The notes: generated by a model not told the origin, from the sequence alone. Positions 14,545 to 27,054 are shown, numbered from the stretch's first letter. The stretch is DNA of 64,000 bases from Niebla homalea (GCA_019925105.1 JAHGAU010000013.1:558001-622000), one strand, 5' to 3'. Numbers and translations are program-made.

Positions 14545-16679
14545 ATGTTGTAAGTGACTGTCGTTCCCCATCATGGCTTCATCTCATGTCTCATGTAATC
14601 AAATGCACTCAGCGTCTTACCGCCACCGCCGCGGTACCCGACCGCGACAACCACAACTGGCCCAAATGGCCCGAATATGCAGAATCCAAGCCTGGAAATG
14701 AGCAACGTCCTCACCCATCCCACCGGGGCTGAATATCAGCTGTCTGTAGGCGAAGGTGACACATACCATAGATTCGAGAAGGGGGCCCTAGTTGATGATA
14801 TACTAGGAACCTACAGCCTGCAAGACAGCCTGCTCCTTGCTACCCCTCCAGCTCACCCTCAAGAGGCACCCATCATCAGCTCGAATCCTCTCGCTACAAC
14901 ACCGACTCCACCACGAGTGGGAGTGAAGATATCGATTTGTGTCACGACGCCCAGGAGAAGACCACCGGCCCTTTATCGTACCGATACGGCCGGAAGCACG
15001 AGGTCCAATCTGGGGACATATAGCATCAAAGAGAACGAGAAGGAGTCAGGGAGCTCGCATGAAGCAAGTAGCGATGGTTTTGGCTCCTCCACCGCTCGGA
15101 CACCTGTCTTTGGGGAGGACAATCACCTTCTCACTCCAGCTCTCGGCAAAGAAGGCCTCAAACGCAAGAAGCCAAAGACCAATCTGGTAAAGAGCAACTC
15201 CCAGTTCATATCGCGAGTCATCCCGCATGACCAATTGCAAAAGCGGCTACAAGATCATCCTCCAGAAGGTATCTTCATCTTTGCGAACATAGATCGTGCG
15301 TATCAATGGCTTGACCAGTCCTCACCCACCACATCCCGCTCGCAGCCATTGATGAAGATACTCTTCACAAAGGCCAACGTCCTCTGCCACGACATCAATC
15401 ACTTCACCAAAGCGCCCAATCATATCGACGTCGTAATGGGCGCCAACACAGGCGACATCGTCTGGTTCGAAGCCTTCTCCCAGAAATACGTCCGGATCAA
15501 CAAGGGCAACATCATCAGCACGTCCCCCATCTCCGAGATCCGCTGGCTCCCCGGCTCCGAGAACCTCTTCCTCGCTTCTCACATGGACGGCACCCTGATC
15601 GTTTATGATAAGGAACGCGAAGACGCCGCTTTTGTACCCGAGACGGCCAATGGATCCACATCATCATCCAACGGTGACCAACTATCGTCTCCCCTGCCCG
15701 ACACCTCCTCATCCACCAACACCACCCCACTCCACATCAACAAATCTGTCAACTCCAAGAACCAGAAATCCAATCCCGTCGCCTCTTGGAAGCTCTCCAA
15801 TCACTGCACCACCGCCTTCGCCTTCTCCCCGGATTCCCGGCACCTGGCCGTCGTCTCCGAGGACGGTTCCCTTCGGATCATCAACTACCTCACGGAATCC
15901 CTGACCGATCTCTACCCTTCCTACTACGGTGCCTTTATCTGCGTCTGCTGGTCTCCCGACGGCAAGTACGTCTTGACGGGCGGCCAGGACGATTTAGTCT
16001 CCATCTGGTCGCTCCACGAACGCCGCATCGTCGCCCGCTGCCAGGGTCACCACAGCTGGGTCACCGCCGTGGCGTTCGATCCCTGGCGGTGCGATGGGCG
16101 CAACTATCGCTTCGGCAGCGTGGGCGAGGATCGCCGCTTGCTCCTCTGGGACTTTAACATCGGCATGCTGCGAAGACCCAAAGTGGCGAGTCTTCGCACC
16201 GCCGGCGGTGGCGCCAACCAACGGGCAAGCGTGTCGAGTCAAGGACGGCAGGGCGCGCTGGGCCGGACGAGGGCGGAGAGTCAGGTGACGGCGGGGCGGT
16301 TGCGGAGCAACTCGAGCTTGGACGGTGGTGGGGCGGACAGGGAAGATCCGGCCGGGTTGGTGGAGCATGAGGTGGAGAGTCGGACGGTCACGGCGGAGTT
16401 GCCGCCCGTGATGGTGAGTATCTCTCCTAACCATTACTATCCCTACCATTACTACTCCTCCCTTAACCCAAGATCTTTCATGGGATCCTTAACTGGGGAT
16501 TTCGAAATAAGACTGGAAACTGACTCATGAATCAACAGTCCAAAGTCGTCGATGACCATCGCATGAGCTGGCTCGGGTTCGAGGAGCAGTGCATCATCAC
16601 CGCGTGCGCGGAAGGCCATATCAGGGTATGGGCGCGGCCTTCTGATGTCGTTAGCGGGAGTCAGGAGGCATTGTCATAG
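14545..16679 (+). CDS. creC: WD40 protein CreC, carbon catabolite repression
   Basis: CreC stabilises the CreB deubiquitinase and is needed for carbon catabolite repression in Aspergillus. Exons 14545-14549 (ATGTT), 14613-16413 and 16539-16679 encode 648 residues. The five-base start exon is supported because ATG TT|C GTC TTA CCG restores the family N-terminus MFVLPPPPRY. A proline-rich segment follows (LATPPAHPQEAPIISSNPLA), then EGLKRKKPKTNLVKSNS and the WD repeats: HIDVVMGANTGDIVWFE, EIRWLPGSENLFLASH, AFAFSPDSRHLAVVSEDG, CVCWSPDGKYVLTGGQDD, GHHSWVTAVAFDPWR, FGSVGEDRRLLLWDF. A disordered stretch separates the last repeat, completed by exon 3 (SWLGFEEQCIITACAEGHIRVWARP). The C-terminus ends soon after, shorter than in Aspergillus. 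Confidence 0.95.
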
Positions 16680-17239
16680 CCATCGGTCCACATAATACCC
16701 ACTACTTACGGCCTTTTGGATCTGTTCCTTACCTTGTTCATTTCAACATCCCCGCTCTTTCGAGACTTGACCCGTCCATTGTGGTTACTTGAGCGTCAGG
16801 ACTGGTGGGCTGCCTTGTCCAGGTCCATGAGGAGTCAACGGTCTTTTCGGGTGTGAGAAGGTTGAAACCTTTAAAACAATAGTAAGAAGGTCCGAAACAT
16901 TCAAAGGCATAGACATAGCAGGCCTGGGATGAGGCAAATCGTCATGCTATCAAGATTGCGATGGCAATTTCAATTAGACACATGATCGAGGATCGATGTT
17001 CTAGGGGATGTGTACGAAGTCACTTCACCCCTAGAGAAGCAGCCCAGCGCAAGATTTACGTGTTTGAGCAACAATTTGCATTCATTTACTCTACGCTGCG
17101 TATGCTGGCGTCATACCGCCAACTTCTGAATCACTCAAGCGCTCGCAAGATGCGTCATCAATGAAGGCAAATAAGCCCGTCGCCAGACCAAAAGCTGTGT
17201 AAAGCTACCGAGAATGACCGACCTGACTTCGGCGTTATC
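16680..17239. other. Intergenic between convergent creC and slm1
   Basis: A 560-base convergent spacer with both 3' UTRs presumably. I see no gene or repeat. Confidence 0.5.
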
Positions 17240-18857
17240 TCAATACTGGCCCGGCTGCCGCTCCACACCACTCGTTGGTGTACTCCCAGTACCAGTAGCA
17301 GCGCCGCCTGGAGAAGTCATGGTGGTGCCGCTTGTTTGCGGGCTGGCCATCTTCCCTGGGCCCGCGGATCCGGGAGTGACGCCTGAGCCTGGAGTGATGG
17401 GAGAAGCTTGGTAACCGGTCTGCTGCTGCTGATGCGTTTGAAGGGGGGCGGGCTGCCTGTCCGCTGTCGTCTGTGGCGCAGAAGTCATGGCGCTGGACTT
17501 GGTGTCCGTCGGACTTGCTGCCGCGGATCCAACACCGCCGCTGGGACCGGAGGTCATGATCCCGCCAGTGGTTCCAGAAGCGGCGCCCTTGATCACGCTG
17601 TACCATTTCTCCGCATCCGAAGAACTGTGGGCTTTGAATTGCAGCTCATGGCTCATGGCCATGGCGCCGCCGACTTTGCCCTTGGAGGCGTCCTTGCCTT
17701 TGACGTTGAATTTCTCGCCGTTGACGGCGCCAATGGTGCAGTCTGGAAGGTAAAGCGACAGCTCCGGGGTAGGATCTTTCTTGAAGTCGTCGTCGCTTTT
17801 GAACTGATGGAGATACTTGGATGGAGTGATGACGTAGTAGCCTGTGTCGTAGCCTTTAAGAGCGACGCGAGACTTGCGTTCGAGGGAGCCTGCAATCAGG
17901 GGCTGGGTAGATGCATGGTTCTGATTGGGAAAGGAAATATTGGAGACGGAGCGTCGGGGTTCTAGCCTGCGGTCAGTCGAAAGCAAAACAAGGTTGGCTG
18001 ATTGACTTACCTGAGGGGTCAATGAGGATATTGTTGTTGCGTCTCACGAAAGCCTTCCATTCAAAGTCTGGTGGCATGTTCTGGGCAGTGGATACGACAT
18101 CCGAGTACATGGCTTTCTCCCTCTCCAGGCCTCCGCCTGTCAGCTCAAGGAAGGCAGTGAGAGCCTGCTGGAACGTTGCGATGATGTGGGCTTCGAAAGT
18201 AGCAAACGAGTCCTGGACGGCAAGCAGGTCGTGGCGATTGTTGTTCTCCTCAAGTACCTGCTTGTGCAATCGATGTGAGACTCCTCGCTGGAGAATGTAA
18301 GGGTCATTGGCTGGATCGACCTTCCCGCCTGAAGAGGAGAAGGCAGCTGTGTGTTGGCCCAGGAGCTCGATATGTTTCTGGGTAGTGTTTCGGGCCTTGT
18401 CAACTTCTTTACTTCCCTTGACCGCCCCTTTAGACAGCTCCTTATTCTTGTTCTTGATCTCGGTATGGAGTCTCTCAAGGATTGGCAGCACAGAAGATTT
18501 CAAATTCTTTTCCGTTTCTAGGTGGGCATTGGCAATCCCTTGGGTGTTGCTCCTCAGGTTCTCGAAAAGTCCTGCGATTCCGCCCAACTGCTGGTCGAAG
18601 TGATGACCTTCTTTGAGAGGACTGGAAACCGTCTTGAGAATTTTGTCGTATTCTTTGGCTTGGGCATGCTGAGCTTTGGTGGTTTCAGTGATGTAATTCT
18701 CTAGATAGCCACAGGCATGTTTATAGGCTTGGAGGCGTTCGAGGAGAAGAGAAGAAGTGTCGCTAGGATCAGTGCCAGGAACAGCCTCATCATCTGAGAC
18801 TGAGCCTGCAGTAGACCGGTGTGGTAGAGACTGGGTTGGGGATTGAACGTTTGCCAT
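17240..18857 (-). CDS. slm1: Slm1/Slm2-like F-BAR and PH domain protein (TORC2 effector)
   Basis: Slm proteins bind PtdIns(4,5)P2 at plasma-membrane eisosomes and relay membrane stress to TORC2. Exons 18011-18857 and 17240-17961, 522 residues, start MANVQSPTQ. The first exon is a long helical BAR-like region (about 40-285) with KHACGYLENYITETTKAQ, LKEGHHFDQQLGG and DLLAVQDSFATFEAHIIATFQQAL, followed by PPDFEWKAFVRRNNNILIDP. After the intron the sequence joins as SEPRRSVSNISFPNQ and a PH domain follows (about 305-410: RKSRVALKGYDTGYYVITPSKYLHQF...LYLPDC...FKAHSSSDAEKWYSVIKGA). A Gly/Ser/Thr/Pro-rich tail ends at GVERQPGQY. Membership is clear; whether it equals Slm1 or Slm2 is moot, since filamentous fungi have one. 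Confidence 0.88.
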
Positions 18858-19401
18858 TTTGAACAATGGCTTTGAGCTACAATTGCAATTGCAACGGCTC
18901 GATATGAAAACTTCGTGCCGCAAGACGATTGTAGTTCGAGGGGTAAAATTCACGAGCTAGGAGACTGTAGCAGTGGGGAAGAGGGGATATTTGTATTGGT
19001 ATCCAGATGGGATTTTGTGGGTGGAGAGGAAGAATGCCATGCCCGGATTTCGGCAGTGATGTCAACTTGCATGAGGCAGTTAGCGCCGGCCACTGCGCTA
19101 GATCGTTCTAGATCTCTTGAAGTGTGATAGGGGCTGAAGCCTGAAATACCATTGAATGGAGCTTTCAAGGCTATGTACGAATCCGAGTTTCACTATATCT
19201 TTTTCCAACCACGAAGAACCCAGTTAAGCAGAGGCATGGACCGTCCAACGACTGGCATCAATATAACATACCTCAAGTCTATCTGCAATCCACCGAAACG
19301 CATATGGGGAATCACGGGCCATGCATCAATCCTTCCACCCTTGCCATAACGCCTTTCCAACTTGTAACATGATCGTACATCATCAATGTGAAGGTCTCGG
19401 T
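18858..19401. other. Intergenic: slm1 promoter and creD 3' flank
   Basis: 545 bases between a minus-strand start and a minus-strand stop. No coding or RNA gene recognised. Confidence 0.5.
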
Positions 19402-21267
19402 TCAGCTGACTCTCGTCCCATTACGGACATTCCTCTGTATTGGCACCTGCGTTACTCTTGAGGACGATGGTGTCCGTCGAGTAGCTGCCTGGTAAGTCGG
19501 CAGTCCTTCGTTTAGTGGCAGCCTGTAGTTCGTTTGTAAAGCTGTCGTATAACTCGGGACTTTGGCCAATGTTTCGGGCTGATACTCGAGATGCTGTGGC
19601 ACCGCCTCTACATCCTCACCGGAATCCTGACGAGATATCCCGTCTGAAGGTGTTTGGGGAGCAGAGACATTCATTCGTTCCGCAAAGTAGCCAGTGGCAG
19701 CCGAGGTACTGAGCAAAGGAGTCCCAGCAAGGCTTGAGCATTGTGTCATCGCGCCATCTCCATTGCTTGGCAATAGCATTGGAGCTCGCTCTCTCGCCAC
19801 TCGATAGGATCCTGCTGGGCCCGCAACGTCAAGACTACTCAAGCGGGTGTCGAGAACGCTAGCAGACAGACCCGTGGCGGCCATGGTATCCATTGACGCC
19901 AGATTTTCGACCGATCCATTGCGACTTCGTGATCCTATCGGCGTACCGACCCCGCTCGCACCTCCCGGCGTCATGTACCCACTTGGATCAATGTCGCTAT
20001 ACAATTGGTCCAATGTATGCTCACCATACTGCGGCGGAGTAAGGTCGGTCATTTGTGATGTGGCCAAAGCCATTGATGCCCCGCCTCCATTGATCAGGTT
20101 ATTGTCATCATCAATTGGTAGATTGGGCGAGAGGAAGATGTAGACTGGCACATTTGCGTGAAGCTCGGAGACGTGACCGTCGGGGTTGTGAAGCTGTATA
20201 TTGAAAGCCAGGTGATGCCTTATCTTGATGTCAAGCGCATCAAATGTCTGGACACATTTCCGAAGACTCTGTGGAAGCGGTATTGACCGCGAGAATACAT
20301 AGCCCTCCTGGCCCTCAATGTCTTCTGTCTCGGCGCTTTCTGGCAGACGATACTCATCGGCAGTTATAGCGTGGGAATGTGAATGGTGTCGATTAAAGTT
20401 CCGAGAATTGCGAATGGTCAGGCTTTGCCTTTGCAGCAACTCGGTCGTAATCCTGCCAATCTTCAGTCCTTTCAATAGTGGTATGAGTTTGAAATCAACT
20501 TGTATCGTCGAGCCAAACACTACAGCCTTGGACGTCGTACTGAGGGAATACGAGATTTTGTCGACCCAAACGTTCTCAACAGACTGCGTGAAGTCAGCCA
20601 TGAATGCAATGGCAGGAGAGGTTCAGAGGAGCTAGGATAGTAGTGAGACACGTACCATGGCATGAGCGAGCTCCAAAGCGGCTGGATCGAGAGTCCTGAT
20701 GATGCGGACCTGTTTGCGTGCGACTGAGTTCTGTTGTAGCATTCCACGCTCTAGTGTGGCCTTCATCCGATACACAATCCATGTTTCTGTAAGTCCCTCG
20801 AGGGATTCAGGCGAGCTGCCCGGAATAATCTTTTCAAAGGGCCACTCATAGTTTCCTGCTGGAAGGGTCTCGGCAGCCCTTTTGAAATCCCACGTGTTCC
20901 GCATAAACTCTTCGAGGTGTTTTATATTCGTAGGCCCACTCCCCACGTGGAACCAGCTGATGGAGACGGTAAGCTCAAAACGGGCCTCGTGGATGGCTCC
21001 AACGCACCCTATTCTTCTCTCGCCCGTGAACCGTAATCGGACACCCTGTATTCGAAGGGGCTCGGACAGGCATAGGACGAGGGTCCCCTTGAGCAGCACA
21101 CTGGAGGCTTCATCTTCGCTTCCTCGGAGGGTGAGGTGACTTTCATCCAACCTGTTTGTCTGGTTCAGCCACGGGTGTGTCCATTCCACTAGGTTGAACT
21201 ACCTGATCTCGAAATATTTAACAGCACTTGATTCCCTGTTGGAGTTATTGAAGAGGTTGGGTGCCAT
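19402..21267 (-). CDS. creD: Arrestin-domain adaptor CreD (HECT ubiquitin ligase-interacting protein)
   Basis: CreD is an arrestin-related adaptor that bridges the Nedd4-type ligase HulA/Rsp5 to transporters and opposes CreB/CreC in carbon catabolite repression. Exons 21203-21267, 21008-21151, 20656-20956 and 19402-20583, 563 residues. The start exon ends KYFEI and joins to RLDESHLTLRG, the arrestin N-strand. Further family blocks: VLCLSEPLRIQGVRLRFTGERR, ETLPAGNYEWPFEKIIPGS, PESLEGL.ETWIVYR, IIRTLDPAALELAHAM|SVENVWVDKISYS, FKLIPLLKGLKIG, IRHHLAFNIQLHNPDGHVSEL and VYIFLSPNLPIDDDNNL. Candidate PY-type ligase-binding sites are PPQYGEH and GLPTYQAA. The 20957-21007 intron (51 nt, in frame) is inferred from its GTGCGT donor and CTTAC branch. 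Confidence 0.92.
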
Positions 21268-22176
21268 GAATGTTTGCCAGCTTGTCGCGAAGGAAGGACT
21301 GAGGACCTATGTATTTCTACCCTGACCTCTGGAAGCGTCATGCGGCAGATGTTGCGCATGGAAGAAAGCTTGATCTTGAACAAAGGAAAGTATGTGCCAA
21401 TCAGAGACAGGTGCAATGCATATCAAGCGGCACCAGTTCCGCGTCAAACAAAGATGCTGACGAAATCGGCAGATAGGAAGTCAAGATAGATAGGTTGAAC
21501 GACAGGATGGATCTGAGAAAGAGATTAGATTGAAGTGTGCCTTGCCAGGAGGAACAGGACAAGGAAAAGAGCCAAAAGGTGACACCCGTTATCCTTATAA
21601 CCAAATTTCGCACGTGGGGGGGCGGTTCATGGTCCTGGTGACGATGGGCATTCTTCGCATGTGGAAATCCATCAGCATACAACTAGCCGCCGGGCTCTTC
21701 GGAGCCAGCTCGGCCTGAAGTAAACCAGGGAAACCAAGGCGAATGCCGCTGACTGGCTCCATTTGCCTCTCTGGCAATTGAGGCCATGCTATAAGGTTTC
21801 CCGACAGAGGAATGAGTCAATGGCTTCTTGGACAGCGGCTGCCTTTCAGCAGATAAAGTTAGGAAAATTTGAATAAGAAAACACAAAACAAGTGGGCCTT
21901 TTTTCACCGGGACCTTTTCGCGCTAAGCCTCCTCCTCGGCCGATAGGACCGCCATACCACGGCCGCCCGCCTTGAGAGCTGCTCAGCGCTCAGTGGAGCT
22001 GGGGATCTTTTTCCGATTACCTACCATTAAAAAGGGCAGGGATCTTGGAACTGCAATCCAATTCTCACAATGGCACTTGCATCTGGAGAGAAATATATAC
22101 CCAATTGATTGACCATACTTGAAATGAAGCGGCGAGGAGGATACGGTTCCCTTCCATAATACCGGTGCTTCATGTA
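21268..22176. other. Intergenic: creD promoter and calpain 3' flank
   Basis: 909 bases without a supported gene. Small frames on both strands look random. Upstream regulatory elements of creD should lie here; I could not identify one with confidence. Confidence 0.45.
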
Positions 22177-24987
22177 TCAAACCCCCACTGCCACCTCAGT
22201 CTTGATATTTTGTTCTTCTCCTCTATTCACATACTGTTCTTTCTCCTCGCTGACATCCTTACTAACATCATCCACTTCCAAGCCTACTTCCTCACCACCC
22301 TGTTCCGCCCGCGGTCTTACGATCTTGATGAGACATTTTTCATCCTTGCTATAGACTCGAAGTCCGACAACGCAGACAGCATTCCACGGCTCCTTTGTAG
22401 GCTCGTCATCATCTCCCTTCTCTGGCATGTCGTCTGCTCCACTAACGCCTTCCTTGTCTGATGAGCTTCCCTCTGGAAAGTCAAGGACGCTATCGATACT
22501 ACTATGGAACGAAGCGTCGCTATCGTAGAGGTAGTCGTCATCTGCCCCAATTACCGAGCCTGCTGCTGAAGGTGGCGCAAGCATGGATCCTGTCTGCTTG
22601 TCTGCTGGAATATCACCATTGACCGTGACCGAGGGTACCTTTTGGGCCTCTGCCTCTGGCTTTTCAGTCTCTGCCGGGATTTTGGCGTCCGGATTTGCTG
22701 CGTCTTGAGGCAGAGAAAGCTCCGGATTCGCGGCGTCGTCATTCTTCACTCCAGCGTCGACCTCGACCTCTTCAAGTTTCACTTTGTCGACTTTGCTAAC
22801 GACCTCATTCACGTCACCGTTGATCTCGTCCCCATGTTGGATGGCACCCACGCCTCCAGTATCCGTTCCTTCAACCCTGTCCTGACCAACAGTGCTGTTG
22901 GCTTTGATCAACCCTTCAGTAGATTTGGAAGGGGTCTCGATCTTGTCTGCAGCCTTCTGTTTTTCGGCCTTTTTTCGTTGATGATCTTCTCGCCTCTGTG
23001 CCTGTCTCTTCTCCCTCGCTTTGAGCCTCTTATTGACGGTCCAGCTGCTTCTCTGCCTTTCGCTTAATTGCTTGCGTTGTTCCTGCTTCTTACTTGCCTT
23101 CTTCTGATCAGCATGCTTCTGCAGCTTCTCCTTGTCCTCTTCTGTCTCAATGATGTCACCTTTCGTATGCGCGAGGTCGTAAGAAAGACCCGTTTGGATG
23201 AGCTTGTTCGGCCGGTCGGTACAGTTGTTTTCGAGGATATCTATGGGCGTGCTAAAGCCGATCTCACGTTTTGCCGTGATCCGCATGAGCACCGAATACG
23301 TTCCAGGACCGAGCTCCAGATCTGTACTGACGGAGCGGTTCATTGAGTAGTTTCCATGGCTACGAACGATGTAATCATCTTCCCCGTCTTTGTCCAGACG
23401 GAAGTGCAGCTGGAATGTATATTGGCCCTCCATACCCTTGAAGTAACGGTCATCGAGCTGGGACAGCACAATCACGATAGGGCCTGCCTTGGTCAGGGTG
23501 ATTGTAAACTTGGTGTCATTGTAATCTGCCGACCATGGCACATCGACCGTCGTCCATTGCTGCGTGATCGTCCAGTTTTCATCGAACAATCTGGTTCGTT
23601 CAAATTCCGAGTACTTTTGTAGAAGATCCTCATAAGAGATCCAGAACATGCCATCATCTCCAAATTTGTGGTTCAGCTCCTTCATCCATTCGACAGTCCA
23701 CTGCTCGGACCCGTCACTCCAGGCACCCCGCCATCCATCTGTGCCCCAAGGATTCCTGACTTTGAGAAGTCGTTGCCCTTTCCTTTCGACGGCATCCATG
23801 ATGGAATAGGCGTGCATACGGATGATGCCCGCACGTGCACCGTTTTGGGCAGCGGTGTCGGAGTCTTGCCACTTGTCGAAAGTGCCCGTTGAACAGCTGA
23901 ACAGGAAGTCCTTGTTGACCTGCTTGATCTCCTCATTCCAGAATCGATCCTTGTCCAGGATGTCTGTTGCGAAGAGCTCGGTAGTGACACCGCCTGTCAG
24001 GTCCTCAATGGCCTCGCCAGTAAAGCCGCCATCTATAGCACTGAAGTCCCCATGAGCTTTAGCATACGCCTTTTCGAGCAGCGGCAACCATGTCTCGTTT
24101 TCTTCTCGGCATTGTGCAAAGTAAAGAGCTTTACTGCCTCTCTGGAAAGTCTCACGATAGGTCGCTTCTCCTTCTTGGCCGTTTACATCGAGAAAAGTAG
24201 ACTTCTCGTCACGATGGCATTCCCACCAATCAGCGGCAGTCAGATAGAGCTTATCGTCAATGACCGTGAAGAACCATTCTCCATCCCGATGGAAGACAAA
24301 GCCATATACGCCGACATTTTCGTCCCGAGCAACACATATCCTGTTGATCAGGTTCTTCTGGTTGCTGATGGCACACACAGCGGAGAGGAACCAGCAATCA
24401 CCATTAGAGCCTTGCCGCACATCGCTCGCCGAAGCATCATCAATGTAGAATTGAGGGTTTTCGAAGATATCCTATATGATGTAAGAGCACCGTTTGATGG
24501 GTGGGCGCAGTGAGTTGGCATGGAGCCTTTGACTTACTGTGACGCGTTTCACGGACTTGGGGGTATGCCTATAATTGTTACCCAAGCCGTCAAGGCAGTC
24601 TCGGGGGTAACAGTCAAGGCAATCTCGGCTGTAAGACCGACGTTTCAGGTCGAATTCGATGTCAAAGTGTCTATCACGATATTTGTGATTGACACGCCTA
24701 CACTCCCGGGCAATCTTTTTGACTGCTTGTTGACACTCTGAGGCGGCTTGATCATATGATTTAGCAGCTCGTTGGCCGTTCGCAGTGCCTTTTGGGGCGT
24801 CGCGAGATTTCCGTTTCGCGTAAATGTCCTCAGGTAGAACATTGCGAATGAGACCAGGGTACTTGGTGGTAAAGGCTTTCCAGAATTTGTCAGCGCTTGC
24901 TTGAGGTGACTGTGTTGGCGGTCGGGTAGGATTTGATGCAACGGAATTCACAGATTCAGCGTCACACCCTTCCTCCAAGACACTCAT
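22177..24987 (-). CDS. Calpain-family cysteine protease (not PalB)
   Basis: Calcium-type papain-fold protease, peptidase family C2. Exons 24538-24987 and 22177-24471, 914 residues. The splice joins KSVKRVT to DIFENPQFYIDD. Catalytic residues are intact: Cys176 in GSNGDCWFLSA, His370 in RMHAYSIMDA and Asn390 in VRNPWGTDGWRG. A C2-like/domain III segment follows (WTTVDVPWSADYNDTKFTITL to YSVLMRITAKREIGF). Next comes a Lys/Arg/Gln/Glu-rich helical stretch around KKASKKQEQRKQLSERQ and an acidic, low-complexity region. The C-terminus holds the conserved block PWNAVCVVGLRVYSKD, seen in this fungal calpain subgroup. It lacks the PalB layout used in pH signalling. A TATA-like ATATAAAG is near 25067-25074, about 85 bases upstream of the ATG. 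The substrate is unknown. Confidence 0.88.
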
Positions 24988-25931
24988 TTTTCTGTTAGTA
25001 TGGTAAGAAAGGCTGAGCGATCGGTTCGCATGTCTCAAAGGAATGCGAGGCAGGAGGCCAGCCTGCCTTTATATGTCGCCCATCTCATAATCTCAGGCGC
25101 TCTGCAGGCTACGTCCGAGGGCCGAAACATCCTCGACATCCACAACCAATTTGCCGGATGACTAACACTCACTATTTCACGGTACACGGCCGGGAGAGTT
25201 GACTGCTGCAAGTGCGGCTCGAAGCTTGGACTTGTGCTCCATGGGTCGCGCCTCTACCGCCAGGCTGCCTGGCGTTCCCACTTGGAGGCTTGCAGGGCGC
25301 CAGTGGAAGCAATAATATGCACCCTTCTCACTTCTGAGATCAGCATTGGCTGTCAGTAGTGTACACCGTCTGACAGCACTACACAAGTAAGATGGCGACG
25401 CCCCCAGTATGTTTTAGGGTGGCATTCATGATATTCTCGGTTGGATGCAACTTCAAGCTGATAGGTCCAAAAGAGACGCGCTACGTATGTATGATGGTGT
25501 GCGCAAGCATTACAAGATTGCGCCACGAATGAGGAAGGGAAGTGAAAGGTGCAGAAGATCTTCTCCTTTATTGCCATGAATGGGCTGGCGCTGTGAGCAA
25601 GGTTACTAGCGCGGGGGGCCTTACGACGCGAATGCATACAGTATGCAATGTTAGAGATCCACCACTGCATCACAAGATGGCCAGAACCTCTTCTACAGAC
25701 TCGTATTATCCAGGAAAGATTTTGAGTCATCATTTGGAACCTCGATCTGTAGCTAGGACCTCGATAGTGCCCTGTATCCCCCGCCATGTCGAGCATACAG
25801 GTAAGATTCATCATGCAGTGTAGAAAACGGCCATAGTATGCTTCAAACCCAGTAGCGCCAGTGCTCAAATCGACTCCCTCTAAACCAGAAGCAAGATGCT
25901 GGAAGACAGCCAGCGGAAAAGCTCACAACCT
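24988..25931. other. Intergenic: calpain promoter and cdk1 3' flank
   Basis: 944 bases. A TATA-like element on the minus strand at about 25067-25074 suits the calpain gene. An open frame of 171 codons (25353-25868, minus) lies in the cdk1 3' side; its composition is unlike a protein and I regard it as chance. Confidence 0.45.
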
Positions 25932-27054
25932 TCAGTGGAACCCATTTGGTCTTCCCCGGCCAGAGTAGGCTGCACTCCCTAGTTCAAAATAGGGATGTGA
26001 ACATGCTTGCTTCGCTGATACACGCCCTGCAGGATCATACACTAGCAGGAGGTCCAGCAGATCTAAGCCGTTGTCATCCAAGCCGTTTACAAGCGCTCTA
26101 GTTTGGTCTCGGTGCCATTTGGGAAACGAGGTCTTGTAGTCGGGAAAGGATGTGACGCCAGGCCAGGCGTTGTCGTCCGGCGTTCCGAGAACCCTGAGGC
26201 TATCGTCAGTAGATGCAAGATTTCCAGACATGGGGAGCACCCACCTGAAGATCTTGAATATCTCGTCAATTTCGGAATCTCCTGGGAACAACGGTTTCCT
26301 CGTGCACATTTCCGCAAATATGCAGCCAACCGACCACATGTCAACACCAGTAGAGTATTGGCGACCTCCGAGGAGGATTTCGGGGGCTCTGTACCATAGA
26401 GTAACAACCTAGATTCTTCAATCAGCCCGAGAACGCCAGACGTCAAGGAGGGACCTACTTCGTGAGTATAAGTGCGCAAAGGGACTCCAAAGGCTCTCGC
26501 CAGACCAAAATCAGCCAGCTTCAGGTTGCCCTCCCGATCAATGAGAAGATTTTGCGGTTTCAGATCTCGATGGAGCACCCTGTGGCTGTGGCAGTACCGT
26601 ATGCCCTCCACGAGCTGGCTCATGAATTTCTTAACCATTGCCTCCCCCAGACCTAGCCTTCCTAGATCTGTGGAGCCTTCGGGAAAGGCCTTGCCTCGAC
26701 CTCCATCGCTGATAGGGAGTGCTTCCATGTACTTCTTCAGATCTAGGTCCAAGAATTCGAAGACCAGGTAAAGTTTATGCCCATCTGCGTGCACGATGTT
26801 GAATAGGCGCACAATGTTGGGATCGTTCATCTCTTTCAATAGGGAAATCTCCCGTATGGCTGTGCTGGGAACGCCCTCGTCTTCCGCCTCCAAACGAATC
26901 TTCTTCAGAGCGACAATCCGCCCCGCATGCATCAGATCACGAGCCTTGTAGACCACCCCATAAGTACCTACAAATCAGCTCAGTGATCGAAATCCAAATC
27001 AAATGGGGAGGTGGCACCTTCTCCGATCTTTTCCAGCTTTTGATAATTCTCCAT
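25932..27054 (-). CDS. cdk1: Cyclin-dependent kinase Cdk1 (Cdc2/NimX)
   Basis: Master cell-cycle kinase. Exons 27018-27054, 26459-26967, 26245-26408 and 25932-26193 encode 323 residues, the same length as Aspergillus NimX. The start [12 protein letters not shown] joins in phase to [10 protein letters not shown], giving the inhibitory Thr-Tyr pair in the glycine loop. The PSTAIRE cyclin helix is perfect ([18 protein letters not shown]). Next are [42 protein letters not shown] with the activating Thr, [33 protein letters not shown], and a terminus at RGRPNGFH. An in-frame ATG two codons upstream (27060) could add two residues. Divergent from the AlkB homologue. Confidence 0.97.

Noticed and set aside
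25353..25868. 171-codon minus-strand frame 3' of cdk1
   Set aside because: Rich in Cys, His, Met and Trp with no conserved pattern; lies in an expected UTR/intergenic region.
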